Below are positions 19,533 through 27,915 of a DNA stretch of 42,823 nt, piece after piece. Source of the stretch: Alphaproteobacteria bacterium (GTDB lineage Bacteria > Pseudomonadota > Alphaproteobacteria > Puniceispirillales > Puniceispirillaceae); the NCBI GenBank assembly GCA_011524735.1, contig WTJS01000240.1, forward strand, positions 1 to 42,823, written 5' to 3'. Position 1 is the first letter of the stretch. Every line of letters begins with the position of its first letter. The notes under the pieces are model-generated. The model was not told the origin of the DNA and made no database searches. It was given only the letters and a program-made list of their open reading frames with translations. The translations under genes and the position numbers were made by a program.

Positions 19533-20132
19533 ATGTCTGAGCAAACCAACCTGCCAGATGGACGTGTCAGATGTTTTGGAGGGCGACCGGGACAGGACAT
19601 ACTTGCCGCGTATCATGATAATGAATGGGGCGTGCCTGTTCATGATGATCGACATTTGTTTGAAATGCTGACCTTGGAAGGTGCGCAAGCCGGCCTGAGC
19701 TGGGAAGTCGTTCTGCGTAAACGAGAGGGGTACCGTGCAGCGTTTCACAATTTTGATGTTGGTGCTGTGGCCCGCTTGACTGACGACGCGCTCGAATCGC
19801 TTCGTGCCGATCCAGCTATTGTTCGAAACCGTCTTAAGATCTTCAGCACGCGCGCAAATGCACGCGCCATCCTTGCTCTACAGGACTCACATGGCAGCTT
19901 TTCGAATTATCTATGGGCGTTTGTTGATGAAACGCCGGTAATCAATCATTTTGCCAGCCATGCCGAGGTGCCAGCCTCCACACCGCTAAGTGATCAGTTA
20001 TCGAAAGATCTGAAAAAGCGGGGGTTTGGGTTTGTGGGCACGACGATTGTCTATGCGTTTATGCAGGGGATAGGCATGGTCAATGACCATATTGCGTCCT
20101 GCTGGTGCTATCACAGGTCGCCAAGGGTCTGA
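19533..20132 (+). CDS. tag: DNA-3-methyladenine glycosylase I
   Basis: This 199-residue base-excision repair enzyme removes 3-methyladenine from DNA. The zinc site typical of Tag is present: a Cys in the N-terminal VRCFGG, a His in YHDNEWG, and His and Cys in the C-terminal NDHIASCWCY. The catalytic and recognition region includes YHDNEWG, FEMLTLEGAQAGLSWE and the helix-hairpin part RNRLKI. I choose the ATG at 19533, eight bases after AGGGA, rather than the ATG at 19524 which overlaps that site. It stands as a single gene convergent with the acyltransferase. Confidence 0.94.
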   Translation: MSEQTNLPDGRVRCFGGRPGQDILAAYHDNEWGVPVHDDRHLFEMLTLEGAQAGLSWEVVLRKREGYRAAFHNFDVGAVARLTDDALESLRADPAIVRNRLKIFSTRANARAILALQDSHGSFSNYLWAFVDETPVINHFASHAEVPASTPLSDQLSKDLKKRGFGFVGTTIVYAFMQGIGMVNDHIASCWCYHRSPRV

Positions 20133-20153
20133 GGTTGTGTTGGTGGTCAGGTG

Positions 20154-20993
20154 CTAAAGCAGGCCGTAAGTCCTGTCCCGAAGATGCTGAATGACATCCT
20201 TGCGATTGCCAAACTCTTTCAATTCGTCCGCGTGAAGGGGCTGCCGCATTGTAAGAGACACGGTCGTTCCCATCAGTTTGCAGATTTCACGGAACATCAG
20301 TGAGTAAGCCAATGTCAGGCTGATATGGCGTGCAGCCTGAAAGAGTAAGGAATTCTGGCCATCAAAAAGAAATGGCACCGTGACTGTGTCCGTCTGCATC
20401 GCCAGTTTGGCAGCGAAGGTCTTCCATTCCTTGTCATAGGCATCGCCGATCAGCTTGGGGGCCAGCGAAATGGCACCTGCTGGGAAAATGATCACGGCCC
20501 CTCCCTGTTTCAGGTAGGCGGCAGCTTCCTGTCTTGTTTCAATGTTGGTGGCCAGTGCGGCTTCCGTTTCGTCGAAATCAATGGGAAGGATCTTGTCCAT
20601 TGTCGCTGGCGCCTGACGCAGGACGCGGTGAGTGATGATCTTATAGTCCGATCGAACCTGCGCCATCAAAGAGCACAGCACCAGCCCGTCAATGACGCCA
20701 TAGGGATGGTTCGCAACAACCAATGTGGGGCCAGACTTTGGAATAGCTGCTCCTGATTCAGCTGTTAGGTTCACCGAAATGTTCAGTTTCTCAAGTGCGT
20801 CTGTCCAGAAATTGGCATAAGGACGGTTCTCTTCAACATAGTCAAAATACAGCCGCCGAATCTTTGGCTGCCCGCTCAGGCGCTCTATCGAACGGATGAG
20901 AGCGCCGGCTATTGGCCCAAGCTCGCCATCAGCGAACGAAAATATGGGGTGGGCGGCTTGCGTTGTTTGCATTCCAACTAATCTCGCAGTCAT
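20154..20993 (-). CDS. Lysophospholipid acyltransferase-like protein (PlsC domain)
   Basis: This protein of about 279 residues has the acyltransferase block I motif in VVANHPYGVIDG (H and D forming H-x4-D near residue 95) and the block III-like FPAGAISLAPK near 165-175. It belongs with OlsA/PlsC-like proteins that transfer acyl chains to a lysolipid at the inner membrane. The N-terminal DGEL-PI-AGALIR region resembles ornithine-lipid acyltransferases. The start is uncertain: ATG at 20993 or 20972, and a TTG at 21035 also keeps the frame; none has a strong ribosome site. No OlsB partner is adjacent, so ornithine lipid is not proved. Confidence 0.85.
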   Translation of the reverse strand: MTARLVGMQTTQAAHPIFSFADGELGPIAGALIRSIERLSGQPKIRRLYFDYVEENRPYANFWTDALEKLNISVNLTAESGAAIPKSGPTLVVANHPYGVIDGLVLCSLMAQVRSDYKIITHRVLRQAPATMDKILPIDFDETEAALATNIETRQEAAAYLKQGGAVIIFPAGAISLAPKLIGDAYDKEWKTFAAKLAMQTDTVTVPFLFDGQNSLLFQAARHISLTLAYSLMFREICKLMGTTVSLTMRQPLHADELKEFGNRKDVIQHLRDRTYGLL

Positions 20994-21220
20994 CACACAG
21001 GCGGAACAGCCTGCACTATACGATAAATATGCCAAGGCATCAGCCCTGAATCAGGGCAGGAATAGGGTAATCTTGTGACCGAAGCCCCTATAGCGGCGCC
21101 ACAGCGTTGGATTTGTGAGGGGGCTGCTGCAATGTGGCGGGTGAGGCGGCGCCGTAGATGAAGGTTTTGACCTGGAAAATTGTGTAATAAGTGATTTTAA
21201 AATTAAAAACACAACCAATT

Positions 21221-21243
21221 AGTGCAAAGAGTGTTTTTGCACT
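21221..21243. repeat. Perfect 8-bp inverted repeat in rhodopsin leader
   Basis: AGTGCAAA (21221-21228) and TTTGCACT (21236-21243) flank a 7-base loop. No gene ends here on either strand, so a terminator role is unlikely. It lies about 110 bp before the candidate -10 box and could be a regulator binding site. A chance repeat in AT-rich DNA is possible. Confidence 0.4.
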
Positions 21244-21350
21244 CGATAAAGAAGCATATATGTTAAACTGTTGAAAAAAAACAAAAAAAATTGATATTTC
21301 ACTTTTCAAGATGGTTAATCTTGCTGAAATGTTAAAACTGTTTTTCTTCT

Positions 21351-21356
21351 TATAAT
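21351..21356 (+). promoter_or_regulatory. Candidate sigma-70 -10 box for proteorhodopsin
   Basis: A consensus TATAAT lies 174 bases before the rhodopsin ATG. I could not find a good TTGACA-type -35 at 16-18 bp, so the promoter may rely on an activator or on AT-rich upstream DNA. It implies a leader of about 165 nt. Confidence 0.35.
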
Positions 21357-21529
21357 GCATTGTATTTAAACGAAAAAAACTGGTTTTGAGGCGGCTACGC
21401 CAAAATGGGCCTGATTGCAATTGCGTGGTTGCCGGATGTCTCAATACAGTTATGGCGTTACGGGTGGGTCATATTGTCGCGAAGTATCGCGGCGGCGCGT
21501 CCGTACCTTTTCGTTAACGGAGGTAAAAA

Positions 21530-22315
21530 ATGAAACTCTTCAAGGGTAAGGCCATGAAAGCGGCGCTGATGACAGCGGCGTTGGCTGTAACTCCTACTGT
21601 TGCGTTTGCTGATGCCAATCTGGCTTCCGACGATTACGTCGGAATTTCATTCTGGCTGATCTCGATGGCGCTGGTCGCTTCGACTGCGTTTTTCTTCATT
21701 GAGACACAGCGTGTTGAAGGTAAGTGGAAGACTTCGCTTACCGTGTCCGGTCTGGTAACTCTGGTTGCAGCGGTACACTACTTCTACATGCGCGACGTGT
21801 GGGTAGCGACTGGCGATACACCAACTGTGTATCGTTACATTGACTGGCTCATCACAGTTCCACTGCTGATGATCGAGTTCTATCTGATCCTGCGCGCCAT
21901 TGCGAACGTGTCCTCGGGCATTTTCTGGCGTCTGACCATCGGTACACTGATCATGCTGATCGGTGGTTACGCTGGTGAAGTTGGTTACATGAATGTGTGG
22001 CTCGGCTTCGTCATCGGTATGGCCGGTTGGTTCTACATTCTGTATGAGATCTTCGCTGGTGAAGCCGGCAAGCTTTCTGCAGAGCAGGCACCAGATTCGG
22101 TTAAGTCGGCATTCGCGACCATGCGCTGGATTGTGACCATCGGCTGGGCGATTTATCCGCTTGGTTACTTCTATGGTTACCTGGCAACTGGCGACCCAGC
22201 ATCGGCTGCTGCATCGCTCAACGTGATCTACAACCTGGCTGACGTACTGAACAAAATTGCGTTCGGTGTGATCATCTGGAACGTGGCTGTCACCGAGACC
22301 GAAGCAAAGGCCTAA
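21530..22315 (+). CDS. Proteorhodopsin, green-light-tuned proton pump
   Basis: This 261-residue seven-helix retinal protein has a probable signal peptide ending near AFA (residues 24-26... before DANLAS). In helix C, D105 is the proton acceptor, T109 the middle residue and E116 the donor, the D-T-E set of proton pumps. H83 matches the conserved H75 that tunes the acceptor. L113 corresponds to position 105 of the reference protein, where leucine gives green absorption and glutamine gives blue. K242 in NLADVLNKIAFG forms the Schiff base with retinal. A perfect GGAGG precedes the ATG by six bases. The carotenoid and retinal genes follow directly, so the cell can make its own chromophore. Confidence 0.97.
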   Translation: MKLFKGKAMKAALMTAALAVTPTVAFADANLASDDYVGISFWLISMALVASTAFFFIETQRVEGKWKTSLTVSGLVTLVAAVHYFYMRDVWVATGDTPTVYRYIDWLITVPLLMIEFYLILRAIANVSSGIFWRLTIGTLIMLIGGYAGEVGYMNVWLGFVIGMAGWFYILYEIFAGEAGKLSAEQAPDSVKSAFATMRWIVTIGWAIYPLGYFYGYLATGDPASAAASLNVIYNLADVLNKIAFGVIIWNVAVTETEAKA

Positions 22316-22331
22316 TTGGCTGCTTGACTTC

Positions 22332-22360
22332 GAAGGGGCAGCGCCTGTCGTTGCCCCTTC
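22332..22360 (+). terminator. Hairpin between proteorhodopsin and crtE
   Basis: A 12-bp stem with one G-T wobble (22332-22343 with 22349-22360) closes a 5-base loop, 16 bases after the rhodopsin stop. There is no T run directly after it, although CCTTTTT occurs about 18 bases later. It may be a weak terminator or an mRNA 3' stabiliser that makes rhodopsin transcript more abundant than pathway transcript. Confidence 0.55.
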
Positions 22361-22415
22361 ACCCAGATTGCTTAGTCCTTTTTAAATTCATGGAAGACCA
22401 GGGAAAGCAGTAATC

Positions 22416-23438
22416 ATGACTGACCTATCGACCCAGGCCAAAGAGCTTCTTTTTGAGGCTGGCGGCAACGGCGTCTCCCCGTCTCCCTCAGAAATTCTTC
22501 ACGCTTTCATCACTGATAGACTGCCAGCGGCTGGTGAGCCGCTTGCAGAAGCCGCAGCCCATCATTTTGCGGCGCCCGGCAAGATGCTGCGGGCCAAGAT
22601 GGCGCTGCGGGCAGCCGACTTGCTGAATGTTGATCAACGTGCAGCGCTGCATTGGGCAGCTGCCATAGAAGTTCTGCACAACGCGTCCCTGATCCACGAC
22701 GACATTTGCGACGGTGACAAGCTCCGCCGTGGACGTCCAGCAGTTTGGTCTGTTTATGGGCGTGACGTCGCCTTAACGCTTGGCGACTGGATGATCGCGT
22801 TGGCGTTTGAGCTGGCAGCGGAAGCGGCGCAGCGGTCTCAGACGACTCTGCTGATGAAGATTCTTGCAACACACATGAAGACGACGACGCTTGGCGAGGC
22901 GCGAGAGTTCGATATTCGTCCAGTGACAGACTGGCATCAGTATTTGAAGGGTGCTGGAGACAAGACAGCCCCGCTGTTGACAGCGCCGCTGGAAGGTGTG
23001 GCTGCCATGGCCCTCCATGGTAGTGCCGCAGCAACGATTGGTGATTGCTTTCGGGCGCTTGGCAATGCGTACCAGATTGCCAACGACATCCTTAATTTTT
23101 CAGGGGATGATGGTGCAAACACCTGCGGATCTGATCTGGGGCGCCGCGCACCGAATGGTGTTGTGGTGCTGTTCCGCCAAGGGCTGACGGGAGATGAGTT
23201 GTTCAGATTTGACAGCTGGTACGCCTCCGGCGAAGTTGGCGGCCTTGAGGCATGGGTTAAGTCCCTTCGCAACTCACCAGCGCCGGCTCTTGCAGCAGAC
23301 CGTATGAATGCGCTTCTTGATGATGCCACCTGTTCGGCGGCAAAACTTCCCGCAGAATTGAACGCCGTGATCACACCTATACAGCAGCTTCTTCAGCAGG
23401 TATGCCTGAAGTCAGTCGCGTCGCTGAAAAAGGTGTGA
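22416..23438 (+). CDS. crtE: Polyprenyl synthase, probable geranylgeranyl diphosphate synthase
   Basis: This 340-residue trans-prenyltransferase has the first aspartate-rich motif DDICD (95-99) followed by RRGRPA, the GDKTA segment near 182 and the helix YQIANDILNF (219-228). It would extend isoprenoid precursors to geranylgeranyl diphosphate for carotenoids. The second aspartate-rich motif is unusual: NDILN replaces the usual DDxxD, with a DD pair just after it (231-232). The gene opens the carotenoid block 100 bp after proteorhodopsin, and its last bases may overlap the start of crtI. Confidence 0.88.
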   Translation: MTDLSTQAKELLFEAGGNGVSPSPSEILHAFITDRLPAAGEPLAEAAAHHFAAPGKMLRAKMALRAADLLNVDQRAALHWAAAIEVLHNASLIHDDICDGDKLRRGRPAVWSVYGRDVALTLGDWMIALAFELAAEAAQRSQTTLLMKILATHMKTTTLGEAREFDIRPVTDWHQYLKGAGDKTAPLLTAPLEGVAAMALHGSAAATIGDCFRALGNAYQIANDILNFSGDDGANTCGSDLGRRAPNGVVVLFRQGLTGDELFRFDSWYASGEVGGLEAWVKSLRNSPAPALAADRMNALLDDATCSAAKLPAELNAVITPIQQLLQQVCLKSVASLKKV

Positions 23439-23449
23439 ATGCCATCACT

Positions 23450-25012
23450 ATGACCACTGAAAGTGAAAGCAGTCTTGCCGGCACAGAACAGGTGTCAGCA
23501 AACAATCACACGTCGTCTGATGTTCTTGTAATTGGGGCTGGATTTGGCGGTATCGCTGCTGCTCTTCGGATGCGCGCGCGTGGATATTCTGTCACGCTTG
23601 TTGATCGCCTGAACGCCATTGGGGGTCGAGCTCAGGTCTTTGAACGAGGTGGATTCCGTCACGATGCTGGGCCAACAGTCATTACCGCACCATTTCTATT
23701 TGATGAACTTTTTGAATTGTTTGGCGAGCGGCGTGAGGATCATCTGGAATTTCGTCCGTTGGACCCGTGGTACCGGTTCTATTTTGACGGGGGCGAGCAA
23801 TTTGACTACCGCGCCACTGTTGAAGACACCAATCGGGAAATTGAACGGTTTTCGCCTCGCGATGTGAAAGGCTATGCAGGCCTTCTGGAAACATCCCGTC
23901 AGATTTTTGAGGTTGGATTCGAGAAACTGGCGGATCGTCCCTTCACGAAATTTTTCTCAATGATGGCGCAGGTTCCGGCACTATTGCGGCTTCGTAGCTA
24001 CCGGACAGTTGCCGGGCTTGTAAACAGCCATATCAAGCACCCGCTACTTCGCCAGGCCTTTTCCATTCATCCCCTGCTGGTTGGCGGAAACCCGTTCACC
24101 ACCACGTCAATCTACGCCCTGATTCATTATCTCGAGCGCCGCTGGGGTGTGTTTTTCTGCATGGGGGGGACTGGCAAGCTCGTTGAGGAGCTTCACAGGC
24201 TGCTAGAACGTGCAGGTGTTAAGGTTGAGCTTGGCGTGGATATCGATCAGATCACCATGAAGGGCAACCGCGCGACGGGTGCAATTGCCATGGATGGCCG
24301 TAGCTTTGCTGCTGATCGTGTGATTTGCAATGGTGATCCGCCGACCATTTACCGCCAGATGATGCCAGGGGAAGCCCGTCGCAAGCGGGCCCTACCAGAT
24401 TCCTTGACCCAATATTCGATGGGCCTTTATGTGCTGTTTTTTGGCACAAAGAAAAAATTCGATGATGTAGCGCATCACACAATCTGGATGGGTCCGAGAT
24501 ATAAAGAGCTTCTGGCAGACATTTTTGATCGCAAGATACTCGCCGATGACTTCTCGCTTTATCTTCATCGACCGACCGCAACGGATGAGAGTTTTGCGCC
24601 AGACGGCTGTGACAGCTTCTACGTTCTCTGCCCGGTCCCCAACCTTCTGGGCGATGTAGATTGGGTCACTGAGGGACCGGCGCTTCGCGACCGCATTGTT
24701 GCCGCTCTTGAGAAGACCATTATGCCTGGCATTACAGACAGCATCAGTGATGATTTCTGGATGACTCCAGAGGATTTCAAGACTGATTATCGTTCGATGC
24801 ATGGGGCTGGCTTCTCGATTGCTCCGATCTTCATCCAATCGGCCTGGTTCCGCTATCACAACCGTGACCCGCATATTCCAAACCTGTATTTTGCGGCAGC
24901 TGGTGCACACCCCGGCGCGGGGATGCCAGGCGTGTTGTGTTCTGCTAAGGTTGTAGAGACGCTGATTGACGAGGAAGAGCAGGCTGCCCCGCGCATGGCA
25001 CAGCCTGCCTGA
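23450..25012 (+). CDS. crtI: Phytoene desaturase
   Basis: This 520-residue flavoprotein has the dinucleotide-binding motif GAGFGGIAAALRMRARG near residue 30, the DAGPT segment, and the C-terminal carotenoid desaturase signature in YFAAAGAHPGAGMPGVL. CrtI introduces four double bonds into phytoene to give lycopene. The start is ambiguous. ATG at 23450 follows the crtE stop by 11 bases, and ATG at 23402 would overlap crtE by 37 bp; neither has a strong ribosome site, and the extra residues add no domain. It is followed by crtB in the same operon. Confidence 0.95.
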   Translation: MTTESESSLAGTEQVSANNHTSSDVLVIGAGFGGIAAALRMRARGYSVTLVDRLNAIGGRAQVFERGGFRHDAGPTVITAPFLFDELFELFGERREDHLEFRPLDPWYRFYFDGGEQFDYRATVEDTNREIERFSPRDVKGYAGLLETSRQIFEVGFEKLADRPFTKFFSMMAQVPALLRLRSYRTVAGLVNSHIKHPLLRQAFSIHPLLVGGNPFTTTSIYALIHYLERRWGVFFCMGGTGKLVEELHRLLERAGVKVELGVDIDQITMKGNRATGAIAMDGRSFAADRVICNGDPPTIYRQMMPGEARRKRALPDSLTQYSMGLYVLFFGTKKKFDDVAHHTIWMGPRYKELLADIFDRKILADDFSLYLHRPTATDESFAPDGCDSFYVLCPVPNLLGDVDWVTEGPALRDRIVAALEKTIMPGITDSISDDFWMTPEDFKTDYRSMHGAGFSIAPIFIQSAWFRYHNRDPHIPNLYFAAAGAHPGAGMPGVLCSAKVVETLIDEEEQAAPRMAQPA

Positions 25013-25030
25013 AGGCAGAGGCTGGCACGC

Positions 25031-25945
25031 ATGTCAAACGAGACTCTGACATCTGAAGACTCGCTAGCTGCGAATGGTAAGAGTTTTCACTGGGCACGAC
25101 GATTCCTTGGCGAACGTATGGGGGCAGACGCAGCGCGGCTCTATGCCTTCTGCCGTATACTCGATGACATGGCTGATGGCGATATTGAAAATGGTCCGAG
25201 CCGGTTAGCTGTTATCCGCGCTGATCTCGAAGCGGGACGCACAAGTTCGGATCCTGCCCTCGCATCTTTCCAGCCTTTTATGGCCAGCCAGTCTTTCCCC
25301 GGTGATGTCATGATTGCCTTGATTGATGGGTTGCTGGATGACCAGAAAGATGAAGTGGCATTGGCTAGTGAAGCCGATTTGCTGCGGTATGCCTACCGGG
25401 TGGCCGGCACAGTGGGGCTGCTGATGTGTCATGTGCTGGATTGTGACGACTCCGAGGCGCATGCGCATGCGATTGATCTTGGAATTGCCATGCAATTGAC
25501 CAACATCGCGCGAGATGTGCTGGAAGATGCCAGAATGAACCGCAGATATATTCCGGCTGACTGGGTGTCAGGGGCAACACCTGCAGATATTCGTACGGCG
25601 TCTGGCCGTCCGGATAGTCCCGTTGGCCGTGAGGTTACAATGGCGGTATCCCGGCTGCTGGACCTTGCTGAAACATTCTATTCCAGTGGGGCGCGTGGGT
25701 ACCGATATCTGCCATTTCGGGCTCATCTCGCCATTTCAATCGCGGCGCGAGTCTATCGCCAGATTGGTGTGCAACTCCGGGACGCAGACTGTGCCTGGCA
25801 TGAAGGACGTCAGGTGACCAGCAAGGCGACCAAGGTGCGCTGCTCGGTCATGGCCTTGGCAAGCCTGACGGTCCGCTGGCGGCGGCGGGATCTGCATGAT
25901 CGCAGGCTTCACGCCGATCTTCAGGGGCTACCCTATGTGTGCTGA
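25031..25945 (+). CDS. crtB: Phytoene synthase
   Basis: This 304-residue squalene/phytoene synthase-family protein joins two geranylgeranyl diphosphates to phytoene. The first aspartate-rich motif is DDMAD (about 45-49) after YAFCRIL. The second region reads NIARDVLEDARMNRRYIP (about 157-174), matching the trans-isoprenyl diphosphate signature. The basic C-terminus (RWRRRD, then HDRRLH) overlaps the start of crtY by 11 bp. It stands between crtI and crtY as in most proteorhodopsin-linked clusters. Confidence 0.95.
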   Translation: MSNETLTSEDSLAANGKSFHWARRFLGERMGADAARLYAFCRILDDMADGDIENGPSRLAVIRADLEAGRTSSDPALASFQPFMASQSFPGDVMIALIDGLLDDQKDEVALASEADLLRYAYRVAGTVGLLMCHVLDCDDSEAHAHAIDLGIAMQLTNIARDVLEDARMNRRYIPADWVSGATPADIRTASGRPDSPVGREVTMAVSRLLDLAETFYSSGARGYRYLPFRAHLAISIAARVYRQIGVQLRDADCAWHEGRQVTSKATKVRCSVMALASLTVRWRRRDLHDRRLHADLQGLPYVC

Positions 25946-27053
25946 TCCCGTATCGCCGGCAGAGCCGTCGAATAAACTGGTCATTCTAGGGGATGGGTGC
26001 GCTGCGCTGTCTTTAGCTCAACATGCAGATCAACTTTCTGAATACCAGATTACGGTTGTCCGGCCCGAGGGGGCCCCGCCAGAGAGAGACCACATTTGGG
26101 GTCTCTGGAAAATACCGGGTGCGGATCATACAGCAGGGCTGGAACGGGCAAGCTGGCATCGCTGGTCAATCGTCACGAACAGTGGTGAGGCGATCCTGCA
26201 ATCCGATGCAAGGCCCTACATGGCCCTGAATCGGCTGTCCTGGACAGGCGCCTGCAGAGACATCGCTGCAAGGGCTGGCGTTGCCATCACAAGCACGATG
26301 CCTGATCGTGAGGCTGGTTACTGGCTGGACACTCGGCCAGCAGCTGTTCCAGAAGGTATGATGTTGCAGCATTTTATTGGTCAGGAAATTGTCTGTGATG
26401 ATCCGGTGTTTGACCCTGGCACAGCGATCTTGATGGATTTCCGAACCGATCAGTCACAAGGGATGCATTTCATATATCTGCTTCCATTTTCAGAGTACGA
26501 AGCTCTCGTTGAATCAACCCTGTTCAGTCCAACAAGATGTGGGGACGACTTCTATCGAACGGCAATTGACACCTATCTGCGCAACATCATTGGCGTTAGT
26601 CACTATCAGGTGTCGCGTGAAGAAAGAGGCACAATCCCGCTTGGCATACTGCCGCGGCGTGACCCGTCAATAACAGGTCTTGGTGGTAATGGCGGGGCTA
26701 TCAGGCCATCCAGTGGATATGCCTTTGTCTTTATCCAGAAACAGGTCAAGGCACTTGTCGCGTCGCTGCGTCAGGGGAGGGTGGAAGTCACCGTCCCCCA
26801 TCGTGCTGTCGATCTGTGGATGGACGCTGTTCTACTGTCCGTACTTCGGCACTGGCCAGAGCAAGCACCCCAGCTTTTTCTGGCGATGGCGCGCGCCCTT
26901 AGCGGCGATGAATTTGCGCGATTCCTGAGTGGAGAAGCGAGCTGGAGATTGCGGGCCAAAGTCGTCATGGCCATGCCAAAACTACCATTCATTCGCGGCC
27001 TGTTGAGGCTTATGGTGCGCAGTCATGCGGCGAAGCCGGCGGAGGTGATGTGA
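25935..27053 (+). CDS. crtY: Lycopene beta-cyclase
   Basis: This 372-residue CrtY-type cyclase converts lycopene to beta-carotene. It shows a flavin-type N-terminal strand LVILGDGCAALSLA, the DHIWGLW segment, the MDFRTDQ motif near residue 167 and the conserved GNGGAIRPSSGYAF near 250. I use the ATG at 25935, which has AGGGG seven bases upstream inside crtB; an earlier ATG at 25896 has no such site. The stop TGA overlaps the ATG of blh by one base, so the two are coupled. Confidence 0.92.
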   Translation: MCADPVSPAEPSNKLVILGDGCAALSLAQHADQLSEYQITVVRPEGAPPERDHIWGLWKIPGADHTAGLERASWHRWSIVTNSGEAILQSDARPYMALNRLSWTGACRDIAARAGVAITSTMPDREAGYWLDTRPAAVPEGMMLQHFIGQEIVCDDPVFDPGTAILMDFRTDQSQGMHFIYLLPFSEYEALVESTLFSPTRCGDDFYRTAIDTYLRNIIGVSHYQVSREERGTIPLGILPRRDPSITGLGGNGGAIRPSSGYAFVFIQKQVKALVASLRQGRVEVTVPHRAVDLWMDAVLLSVLRHWPEQAPQLFLAMARALSGDEFARFLSGEASWRLRAKVVMAMPKLPFIRGLLRLMVRSHAAKPAEVM

Positions 27054-27910
27054 TGTTGGACCCACATATGCTGACCATGTTGACCCCGCTTGATCTGGTG
27101 GCGTTGCTGGCAGTGGTTGTGATCGGGCTTCCACACGGGGCTCTGGATGGGGCAGTGGCAATGCATCTTGGGTTCACCCATAAAATCCTGCATTTCATCA
27201 GATTTCTGGGTCTTTATGTGGCTGTTGCCAGTGCTGTAGTTGCGGCATGGCTGTTTGCGCCAGTATTGACGCTGATTGCATTCCTGGTGATCAGTATTTT
27301 TCACTTTGGCAGTGGCGATGCGCGGTCTGAGAGAGGGTGGAGGCGACGCTTTGAGATCATCGCCCATGGTGGTCTGGTTGTTGTTGGCATCAGCCAGATG
27401 CACCACGTAGATGTTGATGTGATCTTTGCCTATCTTGTTGGTCAGGATACGGCTCTTGTCTGGCAGGCGCTTGATGTGATGACGGTGTTTGTGGGTGCGG
27501 CACTGATTGTGTGTCTCTTTCAAGCTCTGTGGCACCGTACGCTGCGCTGGACGGCAATTGAACTTCTGGGGCTGACGGTACTGTTTGCCTATGCCCCACC
27601 ACTTGTCGGGTTTGCGGTCTATTTCTGCTGTGTTCATTCAGCCCGACACGTTGTAAGCATCCTGCGAAGTCTTCGTCAGGATATGCCTGCTGGTGCCATG
27701 TTGATGAATGCGGCGGGTCTTACTGTGGCCAGCTGGGCTGCCGGCGCTGCTGCATTGTGGTGGTTTGCTGATGCGGGAAGTGTGGAGCCTGTGCTCCTAC
27801 GTGTTGTTTTCATCGGACTGGCAGCGCTGACCGTACCACACATGATCCTGATCGATGGGTTTTACAGGCAGGCAAAGCCGTCTCTCAGCAATGCCTATGG
27901 GACGAGGTAA
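27053..27910 (+). CDS. blh: Beta-carotene 15,15'-dioxygenase (Brp/Blh family)
   Basis: This 285-residue integral membrane protein cleaves beta-carotene into two retinal molecules. The four iron-ligand histidines are visible: H28 in GLPHGALDG, H84 in IFHFGSGD, and H195 and H199 in CCVHSARHV. Their spacing agrees with H21, H78, H188 and H192 of the characterised marine Blh. A GGAGG site in the end of crtY serves the ATG at 27053; a GTG at 27050 is adjacent but less likely. It completes the route from lycopene to the chromophore of the rhodopsin encoded at the head of the cluster. Confidence 0.95.
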   Translation: MLDPHMLTMLTPLDLVALLAVVVIGLPHGALDGAVAMHLGFTHKILHFIRFLGLYVAVASAVVAAWLFAPVLTLIAFLVISIFHFGSGDARSERGWRRRFEIIAHGGLVVVGISQMHHVDVDVIFAYLVGQDTALVWQALDVMTVFVGAALIVCLFQALWHRTLRWTAIELLGLTVLFAYAPPLVGFAVYFCCVHSARHVVSILRSLRQDMPAGAMLMNAAGLTVASWAAGAAALWWFADAGSVEPVLLRVVFIGLAALTVPHMILIDGFYRQAKPSLSNAYGTR

Positions 27911-27915
27911 GCGAT

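Larger units (their letters stand above)
20994..21529. other. Long AT-rich intergenic leader before proteorhodopsin
   Basis: This is the longest gene-free stretch in the window. The part from about 21175 to 21375 is clearly richer in A and T than the flanks, with runs of A at 21272-21290. It holds a perfect inverted repeat (21221-21243) and a TATAAT hexamer (21351-21356). The rest is mixed sequence up to the GGAGG ribosome site at 21519-21523. A 118-codon minus-strand frame here looks accidental. I interpret the stretch as the promoter and long 5' leader of the rhodopsin operon. Confidence 0.6.

Noticed and set aside
21088-21444. A 118-codon minus-strand frame in the rhodopsin leader
   Set aside because: Its residue make-up follows the AT-rich DNA (long F, I, K and N stretches). 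It has no recognisable domain and lies in what looks like a promoter region.
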